The position numbers were made by a program, and so were the translations under genes. Of a stretch of 64,000 nucleotides of DNA, positions 1 to 8,836 are shown piece after piece. The notes under the pieces are model-generated. The model searched no databases. It was not told the origin of the DNA and was given only the letters and a program-made list of their open reading frames with translations. The DNA lies in the IMG/VR virus record IMGVR_UViG_3300020474_001469, positions 21,655 to 85,654 of that record. The stretch is one strand, 5' to 3'. The stretch is from a virus. The first letter of the stretch is position 1, and every line of letters begins with the position of its first letter.

Positions 1-716
1 AGTTTTTTGAAATAATAAAGCACTTTGCAACATGGGATTGTCATATCAATGTTGCAACAAATGGTAGTTTAAGAACTGCTAGTTGGTGGACTAAACTTGC
101 AGAGATAATGCCTGAAAGCCATGTTGTAACTTGGGGCATAGATGGTAGTGATGAAACTAGCGAGTTATACAGACAAGGGTCTAATTTTAAAAAAGTACAG
201 CAAAATTTTAGGGCGTTTATAGCCGCCGGAGGCAGAGCTCATTGGCAATTTATTGTATTTGAACACAACGAGCACCAATTAGAAATTGCAAAGAAAATGG
301 CAGTAAATGAAGGCTTTAAGGAGTTCAAAACAATCATTAGTCATAGAAAAGACATAGGTGGAGTGAAACATAAAAAGCTCGAAGTAGAAGAATCTCCTAC
401 AATAAGTTGTAAGTATGGTAATCAAAAGCGTATATTTGTAAATCATATGGGAAATGTAATTCCTTGTTGTCACCTTAACAGCAAAATGTTAGAATTTTCA
501 GTTAACGATAAACAAAAAGATAGATTTGAACAAATATTAGTTGAAAACAACTATATGTCTGATATTAATCTTAAAAATGTTTCATTAGATGATGCTATAC
601 ATGGTAAAGTTTGGACAGATATACAAAAAAGTTGGAATTCAAACAATAGAATACCAAGATGTGAAAGTGTTTGCAAACAAAACATGCGAGATAAATTTAT
701 AAAAGAAAAGTTATAG
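1..716 (+). CDS. Radical SAM/SPASM protein, 5' truncated by window edge
   Basis: The frame is open from base 3, so the start and the CxxxCxxC radical SAM cluster lie outside the window. The visible part aligns by eye with the radical SAM protein at 17010-18083: both share an NGS segment, a (I/D)DG motif, a YR.GSNF block and an AGG.A.WQFI.F.HN block. The C-terminus carries SPASM-type cysteines (CKYGN, a G-NVIPCC turn, CESVCKQ), which in this superfamily bind auxiliary iron-sulfur clusters. The ATG at 108 is internal, not the real start. Its tail overlaps the convergent nitroreductase by six bases. Substrate unknown. Confidence 0.85.
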   Translation, partial: FFEIIKHFATWDCHINVATNGSLRTASWWTKLAEIMPESHVVTWGIDGSDETSELYRQGSNFKKVQQNFRAFIAAGGRAHWQFIVFEHNEHQLEIAKKMAVNEGFKEFKTIISHRKDIGGVKHKKLEVEESPTISCKYGNQKRIFVNHMGNVIPCCHLNSKMLEFSVNDKQKDRFEQILVENNYMSDINLKNVSLDDAIHGKVWTDIQKSWNSNNRIPRCESVCKQNMRDKFIKEKL

Positions 717-1355
717 TATAGTATAGGTTACTTTTTTATCATATCGTTCTACATACCGTAGTATATCATTACTTTCATCTTTTAAAACAACATTACTGTG
801 GAAGTTTGTATTTGGATAACCTATTCCTAACATTGTTATAATATTTGAGTCAAGAGTATACCCTATACTTTTAAGATAATTTTTAAGTAATTCGGTGTTA
901 TAACAACAACAAAATCCTGTTCTCATGCCCAGCTGATTTGCGGCTAGTGCAACAGCACCAGAGCTAATACCTGCAGATAAAGTAGCATTAAAATTGTGTA
1001 CATGGTGTTGTTGCTGTATACTATCCTTTTTTTCATGGCCAGCATATTTAAAATTATCTCCTGTGTATTCATTTTTTAAATATATGAAAAGTAAAGGACT
1101 ATCAACTTGAGAGTTTCTGTCCTTAGTACCCTTGTTTTCTTCGTCAATAGAACATTTATATATATTTTTGTTGTAAACAGGATTATCAGAAACCAATAGA
1201 TGATAATACGCTTGATTTTGCTTTGTAGGAAGATCTATAGCTATATTGATCAAGGTATACTTTACAAGTTGGGATATTTTTTTATTTCTATCCCAATTAC
1301 GTTGACATTGATTTGCAGTTTTACTAGCACTTACTAGTAATTTTCTAACACCCAT
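711..1355 (-). CDS. Nitroreductase-family FMN oxidoreductase
   Basis: A 214-aa protein of about the usual length for the nitroreductase fold. Seen: an N-terminal RNWD helix start (about residue 20), a long GISSGAVALAANQLGMRTG segment (about 130) typical of the second FMN-contact helix region of the family, and a late MLGIGYPN motif. Members reduce nitro or quinone compounds, or do other flavin chemistry, with NAD(P)H as electron source. It is divergent from the radical SAM cluster to its right and convergent with the partial one to its left. In a phage it could act in the tailoring pathway next door or in host redox control; this is inference. Confidence 0.75.
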   Translation of the reverse strand: MGVRKLLVSASKTANQCQRNWDRNKKISQLVKYTLINIAIDLPTKQNQAYYHLLVSDNPVYNKNIYKCSIDEENKGTKDRNSQVDSPLLFIYLKNEYTGDNFKYAGHEKKDSIQQQHHVHNFNATLSAGISSGAVALAANQLGMRTGFCCCYNTELLKNYLKSIGYTLDSNIITMLGIGYPNTNFHSNVVLKDESNDILRYVERYDKKVTYTIL

Positions 1356-1400
1356 GTGAAACCCTGTTTTTCAGCTTAAATAAATCCATACTAAGTTTAA

Positions 1401-1408
1401 TATAAATA
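1401..1408 (+). promoter_or_regulatory. T4-type late promoter (TATAAATA)
   Basis: Exact match to the T4 late -10 octamer TATAAATA, with no sigma70 -35 hexamer in front. It sits in the divergent gap, 30 bases before the ATG of the first complete radical SAM gene and on the correct strand, which is the normal geometry. It implies that the radical SAM/2OG block is transcribed late. Confidence 0.7.
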
Positions 1409-1438
1409 TATTTATGTTCATTAAAGTAGTAGTTAACT

Positions 1439-2845
1439 ATGCATAGAAAACCTCCTTCAGAAACGTTTTGCTTGTTACCATGGGTGCATTTAAGCACTAG
1501 ACCAGATGGAAGTATGCGAGTATGCTGTACTGCAAACGCAAGTTCAGTAGGAGCTACTAATGACCGAGAACACGGTGGGCAAGTGGGTATTTTAAAAACA
1601 GAAGATGGTAAACCAAACAATTTAAATGTAAGTGACTTCGAAACTGCTTGGAATAGCACATATATGAAAAATGTACGTAAGCAGATGCTTAACGGAGAAA
1701 AACCGCCTAGCTGTTTGAAATGTTATAAAGAAGAAGCGGCCGGCCACAAAAGTAAGCGTATGTGGGAAACACATTACTGGGGACAGCGTGTTGATTTAGA
1801 TAAAATACTAGCTGACACCAAAGAGGATGGGTCTGTTCCTCCACAACTAGCATACATAGATTTACGTTTTGGTACCAAATGTCAGTTAGCTTGTGTTATG
1901 TGTTCTCCACATGACAGTTCTGGTTGGATTAAGGATTGGAAAGCTGTTTTTCCTGCTGTAGAAAATGCTAGTCTGAAAGAAACTATGCAATGGAAAGACA
2001 AGGGTAGTTTTAACGGAAGTAGCTATAACTGGCACAAACAAAATCCTACATTTTGGAAACAGTTTTATGAGCAGATGCCAAGTATGCAACAGATATATTT
2101 TGCAGGCGGCGAAAGTTTAATTATTGAGGAGCATTATGAAATACTTGAACATGCTATTAAAATGGGATATGCTAAAAATTTAGAGTTACGATATAATTCA
2201 AATGGTGTTGAATGGCGTGACGATTTGTTTGACCTTTGGAAGCATTTTAAATTAGTGCGTTTTCACTATAGTGTAGATAGCATAAAACAAATGAATGATT
2301 ACATACGTTATCCTAGTGAGTGGAAACGGCAAGAAGAAGTTTTCCATATTTTAGATAATGAAACAAGTGATAATGTTGAAGTAACTATAGCTTGTGCAGT
2401 ACAGGCTTTAAACATTTATTACATTCCAGATTTTATAAAATGGAAACTTGAAAAGAAATTTAGAAAAATAAACATGTGGCCGTTTGCCGCAGGAGCAATA
2501 AATTATCATTTTGTTTATCATCCGCCACATCTTAATGTAAAGATATTACCTACATGGTTTAAAAAAGAATGTAGATTAAAGTATGAAAGATTTTATCCAT
2601 GGTGGGAAGAAAATTGGGAGTTAGGTGTACCTAGTTGGCATAAAGGTAAAGTAACATATGAAGAATGGCGTAGTGCAGAATACGGCATTAAGAGACTAAA
2701 AGGTATGCTTAAATTTATGGAAAGTGAAGATTGGAGTAGGCGTCTACCTGAGATGAAGGAATTTCTACAACTTTGTGATAAGCAAAGAGGCATAACTTTC
2801 GAAAAAACTTTTCCTGAAATGCGGGGCATATTTAATGATTTCTAA
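1439..2845 (+). CDS. Radical SAM protein with N-terminal SPASM-like cysteines
   Basis: 468 aa. Seen: N-terminal CLLPW...GSMRVCC (C11, C29, C30) followed by CLKCYKEE, then the radical SAM cluster CQLACVMC (C148, C152, C155), then FAGGES, the GGE SAM-binding motif, and an NSNG strand. Placing SPASM/twitch-like cysteines before the core is a recurring layout in this cluster and in marine phages. Radical SAM enzymes cleave SAM to a 5'-deoxyadenosyl radical that abstracts hydrogen from a substrate. First gene after the late promoter; its end overlaps the next gene by 11 bases, so the genes are likely co-translated. Substrate unknown. Confidence 0.88.
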   Translation: MHRKPPSETFCLLPWVHLSTRPDGSMRVCCTANASSVGATNDREHGGQVGILKTEDGKPNNLNVSDFETAWNSTYMKNVRKQMLNGEKPPSCLKCYKEEAAGHKSKRMWETHYWGQRVDLDKILADTKEDGSVPPQLAYIDLRFGTKCQLACVMCSPHDSSGWIKDWKAVFPAVENASLKETMQWKDKGSFNGSSYNWHKQNPTFWKQFYEQMPSMQQIYFAGGESLIIEEHYEILEHAIKMGYAKNLELRYNSNGVEWRDDLFDLWKHFKLVRFHYSVDSIKQMNDYIRYPSEWKRQEEVFHILDNETSDNVEVTIACAVQALNIYYIPDFIKWKLEKKFRKINMWPFAAGAINYHFVYHPPHLNVKILPTWFKKECRLKYERFYPWWEENWELGVPSWHKGKVTYEEWRSAEYGIKRLKGMLKFMESEDWSRRLPEMKEFLQLCDKQRGITFEKTFPEMRGIFNDF

Positions 2846-4073
2846 TACAATGTGCCCTTATCCTTACATGCATCAGTTAATTAGTTCCTCAGGAACTGTT
2901 ACACCTTGCTGTCATGTTTATGAACCTCCTGGTACTCCTTGGAAAAAAGTAAATTTTAGAGATGGCATAACAACTGACTTACATAAGTTAATGCGTAAGC
3001 AAATGGAAAGTGGTAAATGGCCTGGTATTTGTGTAAAATGCAAAGATCAAGAACTTAGGGGAGATATTAGTCATAGACAACTTGCCCTTGAACAATTTGG
3101 GAATACACACGATATTAAAATAAAATCACTTGACGTGGCATATACTAATAAATGTAATTTAGCATGTAGAATGTGTAAACCTTCAGATAGTAGTTTGCTA
3201 GACGAACTTTATATAAAAGCAAAAGAAGATGGCATAAATGAGATTCCTAGTTGGATTAAGATTTTTGGACATTCACCTACTTATGAATACGAAGCCATAG
3301 AAAAGGTTAAGTACACGAAGAAACTTATTGCAGAAGGATTAACTAATTTAAAAGTAACTGGCGGAGAACCTACAGCGTGTAAACATTTTATGGGACTAGT
3401 TGAATGGATATTACAAAAGGGCCACGCAAAGAATATAGCTATACAAATTACAACAAATGGTACAAAACTTAATAAAGTGTTAATTAAAAAATTACTACAG
3501 TTTAAACAAGTAAAGTTAGTATTAAGTATAGACGGCACTGGAAATGTATACAACTATGTTAGACATCACGGTTCTTGGGATAAAACATATAGTAACTTAC
3601 AGGAATTATCAAAGCATCCTAGTATAACAGTAAGTGTAGCATGTATTGCTTCTTTTTTTAACACTACTAATATAATAGATTTAATATACCAATGTGCAGA
3701 ACTTGGCATTGCAGTTCATGTTGATCAAGATCTTAAACCAAGAAATTCAGAAATAACACCGTACAATCACGATAGTAATATTTCAAGTATCCTATTAGAC
3801 CAAGCGACCCAATTAAGAAAAGATTTTAAAAGTTGGAAATCGTATAGTGGTGAAGACACAAAAATGCCGGTTGGATTTAATAAAATTATTTGGTATGCAA
3901 ATAAGTCAGCAAAAACACTTGAAAATATTGCTAATACTCCACGTCCTAAAGGACATATTAGAGATCGATTACAACAGACAATAAAAATACAAGACAAGTT
4001 ATATAATACCAACTTTGAAGATTTTCTGCAACCTGAACAAATAAGATACCTAGGTGGTAACTATGCCCAGTGA
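2835..4073 (+). CDS. Radical SAM protein with N-terminal SPASM-like cysteines
   Basis: 412 aa. N-terminus MISNTMCPYPYMHQ with GTVTPCC and CVKCKDQE, the same layout as the preceding gene. The radical SAM cluster is CNLACRMC (C107, C111, C114), followed by KVTGGEPT and ITTNGT, classic GGE and SAM-contact strands. The ATG lies inside the end of the upstream gene. An alternative start at 2850 would remove only five residues. Probably a paralogue of its neighbours with its own substrate or step; no precursor peptide is seen nearby. Confidence 0.88.
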   Translation: MISNTMCPYPYMHQLISSSGTVTPCCHVYEPPGTPWKKVNFRDGITTDLHKLMRKQMESGKWPGICVKCKDQELRGDISHRQLALEQFGNTHDIKIKSLDVAYTNKCNLACRMCKPSDSSLLDELYIKAKEDGINEIPSWIKIFGHSPTYEYEAIEKVKYTKKLIAEGLTNLKVTGGEPTACKHFMGLVEWILQKGHAKNIAIQITTNGTKLNKVLIKKLLQFKQVKLVLSIDGTGNVYNYVRHHGSWDKTYSNLQELSKHPSITVSVACIASFFNTTNIIDLIYQCAELGIAVHVDQDLKPRNSEITPYNHDSNISSILLDQATQLRKDFKSWKSYSGEDTKMPVGFNKIIWYANKSAKTLENIANTPRPKGHIRDRLQQTIKIQDKLYNTNFEDFLQPEQIRYLGGNYAQ

Positions 4074-6585
4074 AGTTAAATTACCTTGTTACTATGCCCA
4101 CGGAGGGTTGAATTATAAAAACGGATTTGCAACAGTATGTCCTATTAGCGGAGCTAGGTTAAAAGAAATAGATGAAGAACTTCCTAGTAAATTTTGGAAT
4201 AATAATTATTTTACAGAATACAGAAAATCTTTAGATAGAGGCGTCTATCCTCCTGATTGTAACCTATGTAAAACTAACGAAGAAAATAATATAAAAAGTA
4301 TGAGACAGGATTACCCTGCAGATTTATCTAATTATGATCCAGCTACTGGAAAAGTAAACTTTGCAGGATTAAAACATGTAGAACTAAGATTTAGTAATGC
4401 TTGTAATATGGCTTGCTTACATTGTAGTGATGTTTATAGTAGCCAATGGGGTAGCAGGTTAAAAGATTATGTACCAGATGAAATAGATAAGGAATATAAC
4501 TTAGAACAATTACTTAAAACACAACACCGAGTATGGTGGCCGGAAAGAGATGCTAACTGGAAAGTAGGAAATAAAGATCCGGGACCTGCAAAGTTTTTTG
4601 ATGTAAACATAAGTTTAAAGACAGCCCATGTACTAGAAATTGTAGAAGATTTAATTAAAAATTTTCCTAATATAGAAAAGATAGATTTTGCAGGCGGAGA
4701 AGTATTATATCAAAAACAATTTTTTCCATGTTTACATAAATTAGCTGAACACCCTAATGCTAAAAATATATTAATATTTTTCCATAGTAATTTTAATGCT
4801 GACTTTGATGTTCAAGATCTAAGTGATGCTTTGGAACCTTTTGGCAAAAGTCAAATTCAGATTAGTGTTGATGCAGGAACAAATATATATCCTTACTTTA
4901 GAGACGGCAGTTGGAAAAAGTTAAAAGAAAATTTAAAAAACTTTAACCAAGTAAATAACTTTACTGAGATAAATGCAGTATGTACTACTAGTGCATACCA
5001 GATAATGGATATAGAAAATGTAATAGAATCTTTACTTGAATTAAACTTAAATGCTATAAATTGTAGTATTGTTTATACCCCAAGATACATAAATCCAGCT
5101 ATAATGATGCGACATTTTTCTAAGGAAGTAATTGAAGATTTAGAATCTACTAGAGAAATAATTAGACATATTGAATCAGTAAGATATTTAGATGATCCGA
5201 AAAAACACAGATCGTGGAACGGACAGATATTTAGTGACATTAGATCTGCACTTCAGGGTATAGACAATATAGAAGAATATGTTACTAATTACAAACATAC
5301 AGTAGAAAAAGACTGGGAAGGGTTTTTACACTACAGTAAAAAAATGGACAAATTGTGGAAAAAAGATTTTAATAAACATTTTATAAAATACAAAAGAAAG
5401 GATGGTAAAATGAATAGAATAAACATAGTAAAAGCTCACGTACTTACATATGAGTCAATTCCCTACAAGGAATCAATAAAAGTTCCTGTCAGTAACAATC
5501 ATGTAGACGCTATCCTTGAGAAACAGAAATTACTTAAAAATGTCCCCCAATTAAGAAAGCGATCCGACGAAGTTGATGTTTGGAAAGAAAAATTACAAAA
5601 ATTAAACGATGAAAGAAATTATTCTGAACATGTTAAGGATTTAGGACCTGAAGAAAAGAAAGCATTTGCAGATGCAAAAAATGATAGTGAGATGTATGAG
5701 ATTATTAGAACACATCATCAAGATGAAATACGCAAACGTCTATTAGATCGACAAAACCTAAGCAAAGTAAAACTTGTAACAGAAGAAATAAGAAAAATTA
5801 TTTTTTTAAGAGAAGAAGAAAATATTAGAAACTTAATTAGGCGTGGAATAAAAACATTTGATCAAGACGGAGTTGATATACCTTTGAATCCGTGTTGGAA
5901 TAAAATAGCAATTATGCTAAGTGGTGGAGCAGATAGTGCTAGTCTTGCTTACATACTCTGTGCAGAAATTGAAAAAAATAAACATGAATGTACTGTAGAT
6001 ATTTTAAGTTCACATAGATGTTGGGAAACCAGACCATGGCAGGCAGATATTAGCTTAAGAGTTTTTAACTGGCTAAAAGATAGATTTCCGAATATAATTG
6101 GAGAACGTTTTACAACCTTTGTTGCACCACAACTAGAACACGGTGTATCTGGAGAGATGTTTGATGGCAGATCTGGAGAACAGGTTCTAATGTCAGAATT
6201 TAACAACTATATGGCTCATGCTAATGGATACAATGCTGTGTATAATGCAACAACTGCTAACCTACCAGGATATACTGGGCAAAGAATGCTTAATAGAGAT
6301 GAAGGTGCTGAAAAGTTTGTAGGCATAGCAAAAGAAGGAGGTTGGTGGAATTTACAACCATATTCACATGTTCCAAAAGATTGGGTAATCAAGCAGTACA
6401 AAGATTTAAATATACTGGACTTCTTAAATTTAACACGAAGCTGTGAAGGAGATTCACAAAAAGAACGTACCCATTTTGGAATGGATGCTACGTGGTACAA
6501 GTGTACTGGAGAAATACCAGACGAGTGTGGTATTTGTTATTGGTGCAAAGAAAGAAAATGGGCTATGGAAAAGAATGAGCTTTGA
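4063..6585 (+). CDS. Radical SAM - QueC-like ATPase fusion protein
   Basis: 840 aa from the ATG at 4063; an in-frame GTG nine bases upstream is possible, but AGGTGG just before the ATG is a good ribosome site. N-terminal half: CYYAHGG, CNLCKTNEE, then radical SAM cluster CNMACLHC (C114, C118, C121) and FAGGEVL. A long helical linker follows (about residues 430-590). C-terminal quarter: PP-loop LSGGADS (619-625) and a zinc-type cluster C814-x7-C822-x2-C825-x2-C828 followed by KERKWA. This matches the layout of QueC, the 7-cyano-7-deazaguanine synthase, which has C-x8-C-x2-C-x2-C. QueC converts 7-carboxy-7-deazaguanine to preQ0 with ATP and ammonia. It is the only QueC-like domain in the window. 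Confidence 0.82.
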   Translation: MPSEVKLPCYYAHGGLNYKNGFATVCPISGARLKEIDEELPSKFWNNNYFTEYRKSLDRGVYPPDCNLCKTNEENNIKSMRQDYPADLSNYDPATGKVNFAGLKHVELRFSNACNMACLHCSDVYSSQWGSRLKDYVPDEIDKEYNLEQLLKTQHRVWWPERDANWKVGNKDPGPAKFFDVNISLKTAHVLEIVEDLIKNFPNIEKIDFAGGEVLYQKQFFPCLHKLAEHPNAKNILIFFHSNFNADFDVQDLSDALEPFGKSQIQISVDAGTNIYPYFRDGSWKKLKENLKNFNQVNNFTEINAVCTTSAYQIMDIENVIESLLELNLNAINCSIVYTPRYINPAIMMRHFSKEVIEDLESTREIIRHIESVRYLDDPKKHRSWNGQIFSDIRSALQGIDNIEEYVTNYKHTVEKDWEGFLHYSKKMDKLWKKDFNKHFIKYKRKDGKMNRINIVKAHVLTYESIPYKESIKVPVSNNHVDAILEKQKLLKNVPQLRKRSDEVDVWKEKLQKLNDERNYSEHVKDLGPEEKKAFADAKNDSEMYEIIRTHHQDEIRKRLLDRQNLSKVKLVTEEIRKIIFLREEENIRNLIRRGIKTFDQDGVDIPLNPCWNKIAIMLSGGADSASLAYILCAEIEKNKHECTVDILSSHRCWETRPWQADISLRVFNWLKDRFPNIIGERFTTFVAPQLEHGVSGEMFDGRSGEQVLMSEFNNYMAHANGYNAVYNATTANLPGYTGQRMLNRDEGAEKFVGIAKEGGWWNLQPYSHVPKDWVIKQYKDLNILDFLNLTRSCEGDSQKERTHFGMDATWYKCTGEIPDECGICYWCKERKWAMEKNEL

Positions 6586-7750
6586 TACAATTGACTTATT
6601 AACTGGAAAAGTATTTCAAGTAACCTGGGATACTGGTAGAAGATGTAACTATGATTGTAGTTATTGTCCTGTACATCGACATGACAATTTTAGTAAACAT
6701 GCAACATTAGATGAACTTAAAGCAAACACAGATTTTTTATTCGAGTATATAGATACATACATGCAATACAGAGATTATAAGTATGCTAGTATCAGTTTTA
6801 CAGGCGGAGAACCTACTGTAAACCCCAATTTTATTCCTTTTATACAATACTTAAAAAATGAATACAATACAAGATATGCAAATAAATGGAATGCAAATTT
6901 TGCATTGACAAGTAATGGAGCCATGGGAGAAAAAATGGCTCAACGTGTAATGGAAAACATGAGACATATAACAGTAAGTTATCATGCAGAAAGCGATATT
7001 AAATTAAAGCAACAGGTTAGAGATAGAATATTACAGTTTCATACAGACGGACCGGCTCACAAAATGACTTTAAGTATAAATGTAATGTTTCACGCAGAGC
7101 ATTTTGATGAATGTAAAGACCTTTGTGAGTTTTTAGATGAGCATGGAGTAAAATATGTACCTAGAATAATAGGCGAGGAAGCGGGCAGTAGGAATAACTT
7201 TGCTCATCAATATACAGATCAACAACTAGATTACATAAAAAATTATTGGAAATATAAAAACGAAAAACTTAATAACACCAGAGAAGAAGCTAACATTTTA
7301 AGTGCCGCCGGAGAAAAAACTACAGAAAAGAAAAAATTAGGCTTTACAGTAGGTAGACCATGTTGTGGTAGCAGAGAAATGTGTTTAAGTATGAAAGGCA
7401 AAAGTAGAAAAGCAACCTTTGTAGATATGCGTGAATTTAAAGGTTGGAATTGTAGCGTAAACTGGTTTTTCTTACATTTAGAACAACAAACAGATAGCAT
7501 TTATCATCATCAAACATGCCAAGCTAGGTTTGATAAAACTAGAGGACCTATTGGAAAATTAAGTGAAGGCAAAAAATTAATTGCAGAACTAAAAAGTAAT
7601 TTAAAAAATAATACAATGCCGACTGTAGTATGTCCTAAGCATACCTGTGGATGTGGGTTGTGTGCGCCTAAATCAAAATATAAAGAAAATTATATGGAAG
7701 TAATGAAAAATCACATAGATACTTCTGTATTAGGAACCATAAGTGGATAA
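6575..7750 (+). CDS. Radical SAM/SPASM protein (C-terminal SPASM)
   Basis: 391 aa starting MSFDTIDLLTGK. The frame is open further upstream inside the previous gene, but this ATG overlaps the preceding stop and follows a GGAAAAG site. The radical SAM cluster CNYDCSYC (C24, C28, C31) is very near the N-terminus, followed by FTGGEPT. The C-terminal region has many cysteines (PCCGS, NCS, TCQ, CPKHTCGCGLC), a SPASM-type auxiliary cluster region. Architecture is thus core first, SPASM last, the reverse of the three genes before it, and like the gene two places downstream. Confidence 0.87.
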   Translation: MSFDTIDLLTGKVFQVTWDTGRRCNYDCSYCPVHRHDNFSKHATLDELKANTDFLFEYIDTYMQYRDYKYASISFTGGEPTVNPNFIPFIQYLKNEYNTRYANKWNANFALTSNGAMGEKMAQRVMENMRHITVSYHAESDIKLKQQVRDRILQFHTDGPAHKMTLSINVMFHAEHFDECKDLCEFLDEHGVKYVPRIIGEEAGSRNNFAHQYTDQQLDYIKNYWKYKNEKLNNTREEANILSAAGEKTTEKKKLGFTVGRPCCGSREMCLSMKGKSRKATFVDMREFKGWNCSVNWFFLHLEQQTDSIYHHQTCQARFDKTRGPIGKLSEGKKLIAELKSNLKNNTMPTVVCPKHTCGCGLCAPKSKYKENYMEVMKNHIDTSVLGTISG

Positions 7751-8834
7751 GAAATATGCATGTCCTCTACCGTTCAATCATATGGCGGTAAGACCTGATG
7801 GTCAAATTTTTCCATGCTGTATTTTTAGATGGGACGATGTTCCTGAAGATTTAAATATCTATCATAAAGACCCTTTTAACCATAATTACATGAAAAAACT
7901 TAGACAAGACATGTTAGAAGATAAACCTATTTCAGGTTGTTCGCATTGTTATGATAGGGAAAAAAGTAATGCTAGTAGTTTTAGATTAGAAGCATGGAAC
8001 GAACAGGAAAAGTATGGTACGACAAGTTTGTCTACAGGACAAGAACCTCAATTACGGTATGTTGACCTAAGTATTAGTAACACTTGTAACAACAAGTGTA
8101 GAATGTGTGTTCCTGCTTTAAGCACTCATTGGTATAGTGATGCAAAAAAATTAGGACTACAAATTCCAAAAGGAATAGTAAGAAATCCTTTTATAGAAAA
8201 CACAGATTTTTCAACATTAAGTTATATAAAATTATTAGGCGGAGAGCCTTTAATGGAGCAAAATGTATTAATAAAGATTTTAAAACAATGTGATTTAGAA
8301 AATCTAACAGTACATTTAATTACAAATGCAACTTTAAGACCTAACGAAGAATTGCTTAATTTATTTGAAAAATGTAAACAAGTAAAGGTTACATTAAGCA
8401 TAGATGCATATGGAGATTTAAATGACTTTTTACGTAAAGGAAGTTACTGGAAAACTACATTTAAAAATCTGCTGTGGTTTTTAGATATGTTTCCAAAGTC
8501 CTCTGTTCATAGTGTTCTAAGCATTTACAATATAAACAAAGCAAAAGAATTTGTTTATTTTTGCAATGAATTAAAAAAAGGCTGTCAAAAGTATTTTCTT
8601 ATAGATGGACCCGATTATATGATGCCAAGACATTTACCAGAACAAGTTAAACCAAAAATACTAGAAAGTTTACAAGGTATAGAAAGTTTTGAAGTATATG
8701 AAAAAGAATTACATAAAACGGGAGATTTTAATATATTTGTTAAACAAGACAAAGTAATGAATAATTTGCGTAATGAACATTGGAAAAATGCAAATCCGGA
8801 CTTGCATAATCTTGTAAAAGAGTATATAATATAA
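7743..8834 (+). CDS. Radical SAM protein with N-terminal SPASM-like cysteines
   Basis: 363 aa from a GTG start overlapping the upstream gene by eight bases. AGGAA six bases before it supports the start, and starting later would lose the CPLPFNHM motif conserved in its paralogues. Then QIFPCC, CSHCYDRE, the radical SAM cluster CNNKCRMC (C115, C119, C122), KLLGGEP and ITNAT. Same N-terminal-cysteine architecture as the genes at 1439 and 2835. Confidence 0.87.
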   Translation: MDKKYACPLPFNHMAVRPDGQIFPCCIFRWDDVPEDLNIYHKDPFNHNYMKKLRQDMLEDKPISGCSHCYDREKSNASSFRLEAWNEQEKYGTTSLSTGQEPQLRYVDLSISNTCNNKCRMCVPALSTHWYSDAKKLGLQIPKGIVRNPFIENTDFSTLSYIKLLGGEPLMEQNVLIKILKQCDLENLTVHLITNATLRPNEELLNLFEKCKQVKVTLSIDAYGDLNDFLRKGSYWKTTFKNLLWFLDMFPKSSVHSVLSIYNINKAKEFVYFCNELKKGCQKYFLIDGPDYMMPRHLPEQVKPKILESLQGIESFEVYEKELHKTGDFNIFVKQDKVMNNLRNEHWKNANPDLHNLVKEYII

Positions 8835-8836
8835 GT

